The translations under genes and the position numbers were made by a program. From Apostichopus japonicus (taxonomy: Eukaryota; Echinodermata; Holothuroidea; Aspidochirotida; Stichopodidae): DNA of 64,000 bases. Shown piece after piece: positions 57,660 through 64,000 of this stretch; the first letter of the stretch is position 1, and each line of letters opens with the position of its first letter. The notes under the pieces were generated by a model that ran no database searches, was not told the origin of the DNA, and was given only the letters and a program-made list of their open reading frames with translations. The DNA lies in NCBI RefSeq assembly GCF_037975245.1, contig NC_092561.1, positions 13,015,001 through 13,079,000 on the forward strand, given 5' to 3'.

Positions 57660-59580
57660 AAGAAATGACGTCAGTACATTAAGAGTATGGTCATATAATA
57701 TTAATTAATACATGGACGGACGCTTTGAAAGTAGGTATTTATAACTAAAATATATTTACACTACATATATATAGAGCATATCTGGAATATGCTTTCTTCT
57801 AAATTATTGAAATTATTATAGTCTTACATTTCCGAATAATGCATTAGCAGCAAGCTATCATGAGAAGAAAATCACAAAGTAGGTAGGCAATCAGGACTGG
57901 AATTACTCCGTGTGTACAGTGTGGTGTGTAAGAGTAAATGAACAGACTAATATTCCAGATTAGCAAAAATTATATATGACACTTGTAGAAGCATGAAACC
58001 AGTTCTTTAGGAAAACCTTTAAAAATATACTAAGGATATTCCACCTTTTATACACTTAATATGTTTGGGATATTTTAAGGCATCCATGGTTGTGTTTGAT
58101 TTATTACCAGCAAAATAGGATCAAGTAATTAGTGCAATAATTTGTACATGCATGCTATGAAGTGCGTCTGCTTACATCACAGTTACAATAATAGTTGGTA
58201 GTCTTAACATGGTTATTAAGCAACAAATTAAGTTAGTGTTGGTATGCTAATTAAGCTACATATATCCCAGGTTTTCAAATAAGTTTCAAGTTTCAAATAA
58301 ACTTTTAGTTGATCCTGTCCTGCCTCACCAATATCTGAACAAATTAACAAATAATAGGCGTCGCAGTAAGTACTGGAGCAGACAAGTGCACAACAAGTCG
58401 CATCAGCAAGTCAAATATATCCATACTGAGGTAGCCTATATAGGGAAACATCCACATCAGCTCTCATGCTGGTTTTGTAATACATGCTGTTGTAGATAAC
58501 TTCATGGCACTTTGGGGGAAATCTTAAGTGAGGTTGTCAAGTAGGGTCAACTTTCAAGCATGTCACAAATTGCTCAATTGTTTGTTTTTTACAAATGTGT
58601 CTATCTGAGAATGATGTTTGCTTGTCATTATTTCCAGTTATGTCTTAATTCTCAGTACTTTACCGATTAGTAATGAAATAACATAAATATGTGAAAGAAA
58701 ACACCACAGTGAATTTGTATGTAAAGTAAAGTAAAGTGGAAATTTAATTTTGATATATTTTATTAAACCGATTAAGTCACTGCTATAAGTCCAGGTTGTA
58801 TTTTTCTTTACAACGTTTAATTTAAGAATGCTCCTTTAAATACCGCACGCTCGTCACGTGACACGACTATTTAGTCTTTACACACTGGTTATTAGGTCAG
58901 TTCCTACAGATGCACCAAATTATGTTAAAAATACCAATGGCGTTAAATGACATTTCGACATATTAAAAATTTGTATTTGACATTGTTTCTCGCCTAATTG
59001 AAAAACATTATGTTAAGGTTAATGTCATAAGATTTTCAAAATTGTGGATAACATTTAACATATATGCCTGCACTGATCAATCTCAAAGACAGAAGTAATT
59101 AGTTTAAACAAAGCATTTGCCTCGATCTAGTGAATGTTTGAATATTTTAGGCAGATGTGTGTTTAATAGCTACTAAATGATCTCGTGAGGAAGAAGATTC
59201 GTTCCTATTTTAGCTGTGTAACAAGTTTTATGTAGGATAAGTTTACAACTGATCAGTTATGCTAATGAGGTGAAAACAATTTTAACCTGATTGGCTATAA
59301 AACTAAGAGGATAAAGGTTGTAAAATGATCAGGTATAAGACCGAGATAATAATGAATAAACTGATCGGTAATCTTACTGAGATACAAGGATTGTAAACTG
59401 ATCAGCTATATTACTGAGATGATAATGATAGTAAACTGATAAGATCAAATTTAAGGAATCAACTAGATCGAGAGCCAACATTAATCAGTTGAACATAATG
59501 CTAATGATTGCATTCCAGACTTAAAAAAGATTAAACTTGCAATTAAATTTTTCATCGATTTCTTTTATTTTGTTTATCAG
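57660..59580. other. Probable NLR intron, nothing recognised
   Basis: No frame of note. Short purine repeats such as AAGTAAAGTAAAGTGG near 58726 and a TTTCAAATAAGTTTC duplication near 58276 are the only local features. Confidence 0.45.
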
Positions 59581-59639
59581 TTTGGAACTGTCATTATCGT
59601 GATTTTCGTCGTCTGAATCTACAGACTGGTCTATGGCAG
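59581..59639 (+). CDS. NLR gene, candidate fourth LRR-region exon
   Basis: Bounded by a very good acceptor (TTTCTTTTATTTTGTTTATCAG, ending 59580) and donor GGCAG|GTAATA (59639/59640). Of the three phases only one lacks a stop: it takes one base from the previous exon, exactly what the 57655 donor supplies. The product then reads WNCHYRDFRRLNLQTGLWQ, plausible as the end of an LRR unit. It ends in phase 0. A further exon must follow; none could be called with confidence. Confidence 0.45.
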
Positions 59640-59644
59640 GTAAT

Positions 59645-62000
59645 ATATTGTGCAACATGCTTTCAGCTATTGCTCATAATGCATTCTGGTTCAGCTTATT
59701 TGAGTTATGCTGCCCTCTGTTTGACTTCACCAATAAATATAAAATAATTATAGTGATAACATAATTCGGTGAAATGCACTTAATTGATGGTAGCATTAGA
59801 ATTAGAGTGTGATGAAGAGAAAAGAAATTAAAACAACAGAAATTTATAGACATCTTCTTGCTCCTGCTCCCAAAGGTTGGTCAAATTTCTTTTATTATTG
59901 TTCACTTTTCTACCTGAATGCCATCGCGTGTGTCCCTTATTACTCAACCATAAATTTGTTTTATGATTCAAGATATTCTCTCCAAGTATATATAAAGACA
60001 CAATACTGCTAAGTTTTCATTAAACCAGAAGGGTATACAATTTTTTGCGAACATTGCAGAAAAAAAACCTTAATCAGAAAATAGTGAATATGAATGTATA
60101 TATGGAAGATAACACAATGAAACGATTTTCAGACTGCTCGATTGTCGGAGAACACCAAGTTACGTCGTGTCCATTTCACCCTCAAAGAGGTAGAAATAAC
60201 CCTTTAAGAAAGGCATACATATTTTTTTAATATTATATATTTATTATGTATTAATATATTTTATAGTTTTATATTATTTTTTATATTTATTAGATATTAG
60301 GTAATTGGACACCATAACTATAACATTAAGTAGAACAACTTCAGGTCTTCAATGGGAAACAATTTGTTTTCATTTTATCTCTTTTCTTTTGTCATCTAAA
60401 TGTAATTTAATATATTTTCAAAACAGAATTGTCTGAAGTAATAAACACCTTCGAACAAAACATGAAAATCTGTGACTCCACTCGAATAGACAACACTCGA
60501 ATAGTTCAGTAAGATTACATTATATGGACAAAATCACTCTAATAATTGTATTTTCTAAATCTCATTTCTAGACAACTGACATTGCATGTAAACATAAAGC
60601 AATGAGAGTAAAGGATAATCGATTAGAGTAGTTTCAGTTTGTAAAGATGCATCGTTATATTTTGCGACATCCAGAGATAAGCGGAAGTCATATTGCCGTG
60701 TAAGAAAGAAGAGAAAATTGAGAGATTAGAACAAGGGTGGGGTGGGGTAGGGGAAGTTGGTATGCGAGCATTGTTATTAATGAATCTTATGCAAGCCCGT
60801 CCAATGATTAGTTCTATATTGAAACATTCGTACAACTTCCATATCAGTAAGACTTAGTATTACCAAAAAATTGTAAAGATACAGTTATACAGTTTACTTT
60901 TGGACAGGTTTGTTACGTAGGCCTATGGGGCAATCATATTCTGTCTTGTTTAGGTTTTCAGTTGTTTCTCTTGGTGTGAAAACGTGAGTCTCCCGTACAT
61001 CATTTAAGCACTAACATATATTATACTTGGTCTCTCTTCAAATGATAAAAGACCAAATTAAATTTAACCATTTTTATGGTATTTTGCGAATTGGTCAAAG
61101 GCACAGAATGGCGATGGGGAAATTTGGTAGTTATGAAAATGAACAGATGTATAATGGGTTATTTGACCAAAAGAAATCTTCATTATGGTGCTCTTCCTTG
61201 TGAATTAAATCTTGCTAATAAATTAACATCGTTCCTTAAAAAGTTCAGGGGATTTGAAGGATCACTTGCTTAAATTGCTATTCATCCATATTAGTGTATA
61301 CGTGACTGACATAATTGTGTGGGTCCAGCAGGCATATATATAATATTAGGACGGATCTGGTTTTTTATTTGAAACCAATATACTTGCTTATTCTTCTGCT
61401 ATGTATATTTTTAAAAAACATAAAAACAAGCTACCAAAAAACAACACCAGGAAGTAAAAAGAAATATATATGTTTTTACTAAAATGATATGCATAAGATG
61501 GAAGTCTGTAAATAGTTCACGAGTATCAGTATGAAAATTAGCAACCGAGTATAACATTTTAACATTTTGTATAAACAAAATGTGTATGACTTTCAGATAA
61601 CACAATTGGCATAACCCCGACATTGCTTAACGTCTCCAACATAACATTATCTCTGGGTAAATCATTTTTATTCTTCTTCTGAAAAGAAACTAGCTGAAAG
61701 TCTTTTAGCAAAGAATACAAATCAATGAGATTAACAATATCTTAATCAACATGTCTTCACTTAAAGAGATTAGCATATAAGGCCTTTTAGGTCCCCTTCT
61801 AGATGTACATTAAATGTGACAATTTAAACATTATACCACCCTCATTATGGCTAGATATTCAAAAATAATATGCATAAATGACTAATCATTTAAATCATGT
61901 AAATTATTTAGCGCATACAAGATTGGAGCACGGAGCAAAGAAACAGTCTAACTGGTAAATTCCGCTTTTTGTATAATTATGTTTATTCAATCTGTATTCA
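59645..62000. other. Downstream region without a confident exon
   Basis: A possible further NLR exon at 60060-60189 follows the acceptor GCGAACATTGCAG and is open in the required phase, but its product is not LRR-like. Other frames (61076-61273 plus, 61411-61623 minus) show no domain. Confidence 0.35.
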
Positions 62001-62619
62001 AAGAAAATAAAGAAAAATAATCAAGAAAATCATTTAAGAAGAGCGCCATCACTTTGAAAACTTGCCCAGCCGTAAATGTACCATCGCGCTTATACCACTA
62101 CTTATACACTAAGCCTAGCTTCACACAATCCAGTTAACTCTAAATCCATAAAAAATGACTTATCTAACCTTCACAGGGCTCGCCAAACCATAGAATAATG
62201 ATTAAAAACAATACACAAACATACACGCACGACCCCCGGTCGGAACAGTAAAAGTAAACACCTGCCCACCCCCATAAATACGGCAAAGTTGTCGAGTATG
62301 CTCAAAATAAATCAGTAAGTAGTCTATACACCGCTTACGGTTAGGCCCGCAAAACATAAACCTTCAACTAAAGACATTGTAGAACTTAAGAAATTATACA
62401 TGAACATTAGATAAGAATACCTACTTCTTTGGCGGAATCACCGGTATCTCTCACAAAACTTGAACACTTCTATTCAACGTAAAAACATGTAAAATGATCA
62501 TAAACTGGTTAGCAGAATATGATATCGAACAGGTTAGCTTTACGGTATGACTATACTTTTCATTTCCAGGAAAACACAACAGAGCGCTCCCTTGGAACGC
62601 CGATTGATACAACGAAACA
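62000..62619 (-). mobile_element. Probable 3' LTR of the BEL/Pao element (start seen, end not)
   Basis: On the minus strand, TGTTTCGTTGTATCAATCGG begins at 62619 immediately after the polypurine tract, as LTRs starting with TG do. The partner LTR is outside the window, so length and far end cannot be set; the lower coordinate is a placeholder. Confidence 0.5.
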
Positions 62620-62632
62620 CCCTCCCCCCGCC
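62620..62632 (-). promoter_or_regulatory. Polypurine tract of the BEL/Pao element
   Basis: Minus-strand GGCGGGGGGAGGG lies 20 bases after the stop codon of the integrase frame and directly before a TG-starting sequence. This is the expected plus-strand priming site for reverse transcription. Confidence 0.75.
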
Positions 62633-62651
62633 AATGAGAGCGGTGATCTCA

Positions 62652-64000
62652 TTACAACTCATTATCATAACCCTCTGCTGGATAAATAATTACTACTTTA
62701 GTTATTGGTCTTGAATACACTCCTTTTGCAGTTTTAACTTTTACATTTCTGATTTTGTTGTCTGAGCCTGGGTACACATGAATAACTCTGCCTAGAGTCC
62801 AGTTACCGCGGACAGTATTTGGATCAGATAACATGACTATATCATCAACCCGAACGTTTCGTCTCTCGACGTTCCATTTCTTGCGAGGAACCAGCAGTGG
62901 AAATACGTCACGATTCCAACATTTCCAGAACGCATCAACGATTCTTTGTACAAATTCCACTCTATGCTTCGGGTTCTTGGTTTCTCTGAAAGGACCTTGT
63001 GGGACTGTTGTTGACGCTCGTCCCAATAACATATCGTTAGGACAAAGATATGATCCGTCGTCAGGGTCATTAGGCAATCTTCCAATTGGACGCTGATTAA
63101 CCAAATTGGAAACTTCCACCAAACAGGTGTAGAGCTCAAAAGGTGTTAAAGTTTGACTACCGATAGCTTTCTTTAATGCAAACTTACAACTTTTGACAAG
63201 CGATTCAGCGCAGCCATTCTGATGAGGTGCTAATGGCGTAGTGAATTTCCATTCCACTCCTTTGTCAGCACAAAATTCTTGAAGTTGTTTTTGATCATAT
63301 CCTTTGATCATTTCCTGCAGTTCTTTCTGTGCCCCAACAAACTGTTTTCCATTGTCGCTTGTAATAACTTTCGGGCATCCTCGAAATGCCAAGAATCTTC
63401 TGAGAACTTGGATGAACTCCATGGTTGAAGCGTCGGTTGCAAGATCTAGGTGTACTGCTCTTGTGTTCAGGCAAGTGAATATTACTCCATAATGCTTGCT
63501 AGTTTTGTTGCGACCAACTTTAACGCTGAATGGTCCAAAATAGTCACAAGCTGTATAGTAGAATGGGGGAGTCTCGGGCATCAAGCGATATTTTGGCAAA
63601 TCAGCCATAAACTGTGACTCAGTTTTATGCTCCATCTTCTTACATAGCACGCACCTATGCTTCACTGTTTTCGCAAGCTTGTGCACTCCTATTATCCAAT
63701 ATTTTCTCCGTACTTTGGCAGCGGTAGTTGCCACGCCATCATGACCAATTTCATGAGTTTGCCTTGTAATTAGCATTGATATTGGATGTTGTCGTGGTAG
63801 AAGTATGGGATGACGGCAATCGTAAGAAACCAGTCTCTTCTCAACTCGCCCACCAACATGGATGATTCCTTTCTCTTCAAATGGACTGAGTGTTTTGTAT
63901 TCTCCCTTTTTAATCTGGTCATGTAAGGGTTTCTGAGCTTCTTGAACCCAATACATTTCTGCCCTTTCTAACTCTGAAGGGGTGAGTGTTCCAGTCTCAG
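62652..64000 (-). CDS. BEL/Pao retrotransposon polyprotein, integrase end (partial)
   Basis: The frame is open to the window edge (GTLTPSELERAEMYWVQEA continues above the Met at 63956), so this is the C-terminal part of a longer Pol. Counting from that Met: an HHCC zinc-binding domain (H68, H72, C102, C105); the integrase core with CDYFGPF (D138), SDNGKQF (D201) and NGCAESLVK (E251), the catalytic DDE set; then a C-terminal domain typical of BEL/Pao integrases (WNVERRNVRVDDIV, LGRVIHVYPG). It joins the cDNA of the element into the genome. There are no stops or frameshifts across about 450 codons, which suggests a young or recently active copy. The stop is TAA at 62654-62652, followed by the polypurine tract. 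Confidence 0.95.
   Translation of the reverse strand, partial: ETGTLTPSELERAEMYWVQEAQKPLHDQIKKGEYKTLSPFEEKGIIHVGGRVEKRLVSYDCRHPILLPRQHPISMLITRQTHEIGHDGVATTAAKVRRKYWIIGVHKLAKTVKHRCVLCKKMEHKTESQFMADLPKYRLMPETPPFYYTACDYFGPFSVKVGRNKTSKHYGVIFTCLNTRAVHLDLATDASTMEFIQVLRRFLAFRGCPKVITSDNGKQFVGAQKELQEMIKGYDQKQLQEFCADKGVEWKFTTPLAPHQNGCAESLVKSCKFALKKAIGSQTLTPFELYTCLVEVSNLVNQRPIGRLPNDPDDGSYLCPNDMLLGRASTTVPQGPFRETKNPKHRVEFVQRIVDAFWKCWNRDVFPLLVPRKKWNVERRNVRVDDIVMLSDPNTVRGNWTLGRVIHVYPGSDNKIRNVKVKTAKGVYSRPITKVVIIYPAEGYDNEL

Noticed and set aside
60060-60189. A further NLR exon after 59639
   Set aside because: The phase fits (0) and GAG|GTAGAA could be a donor, but the acceptor lies in an A-rich context and the product is not leucine-repeat-like. 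Kept only as a possibility.
1-64000. rRNA, snRNA, microRNA or histone genes
   Set aside because: No recognisable rRNA or snRNA core sequences were seen, and the only long hairpins are several times larger than a microRNA precursor.

Overview
The window looks like animal nuclear DNA from an echinoderm, most likely a sea cucumber. It is AT-rich and intron-rich, has no operons, and is packed with microsatellites, foldback DNA transposons, tRNA-derived SINEs and broken retrotransposons. The holothurian guess rests on one gene, a NACHT (NLR-type) protein whose style matches the expanded NLR families I recall from sea cucumbers. This is recognition from memory, not a database search.

Layout: 0.5-43 kb is mostly non-coding. 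It holds a 131 bp foldback element (584-714), long AT and CCAT microsatellites, a tRNA-related SINE (about 9.85-10.19 kb), a 668 bp nearly full-length palindromic element (15642-16309), several G-run-rich non-autonomous transposons (17.3-18.4, 34.74-35.06, 40.45-40.99 kb), a roughly 300 bp inverted repeat (23680-23981), a minus-strand signal-peptide exon (29592-29768), a rearranged SINE copy (31.5-32.05 kb), a hAT-like MITE (37723-38216), a non-LTR reverse transcriptase relic (41340-41725) and a Penelope-like GIY-YIG relic (42.04-42.53 kb).

45.2-59.6 kb carries the one well-supported gene: a plus-strand NLR. A large exon holds the whole NACHT region, and smaller leucine-rich-repeat-like exons follow at 50831, 57561 and 59581. 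All chosen splice junctions are phase-compatible. The 6.5 kb intron before the 57561 exon contains an antisense 35-residue-repeat ORF, a frameshifted antisense non-LTR reverse transcriptase, a sense non-LTR C-terminal fragment, a foldback element with 16 bp tandem units in its inverted ends, and many poly-G tracts.

62.6-64.0 kb is the 3' part of a BEL/Pao LTR retrotransposon on the minus strand. Its integrase is intact and a polypurine tract and probable LTR start follow; the rest lies beyond the window.

The genes do not form a pathway. The unit of interest is the NLR locus with mobile DNA in its introns, plus a set of hairpin-ended foldback elements sharing a terminal signature and about 6 bp target-site duplications.
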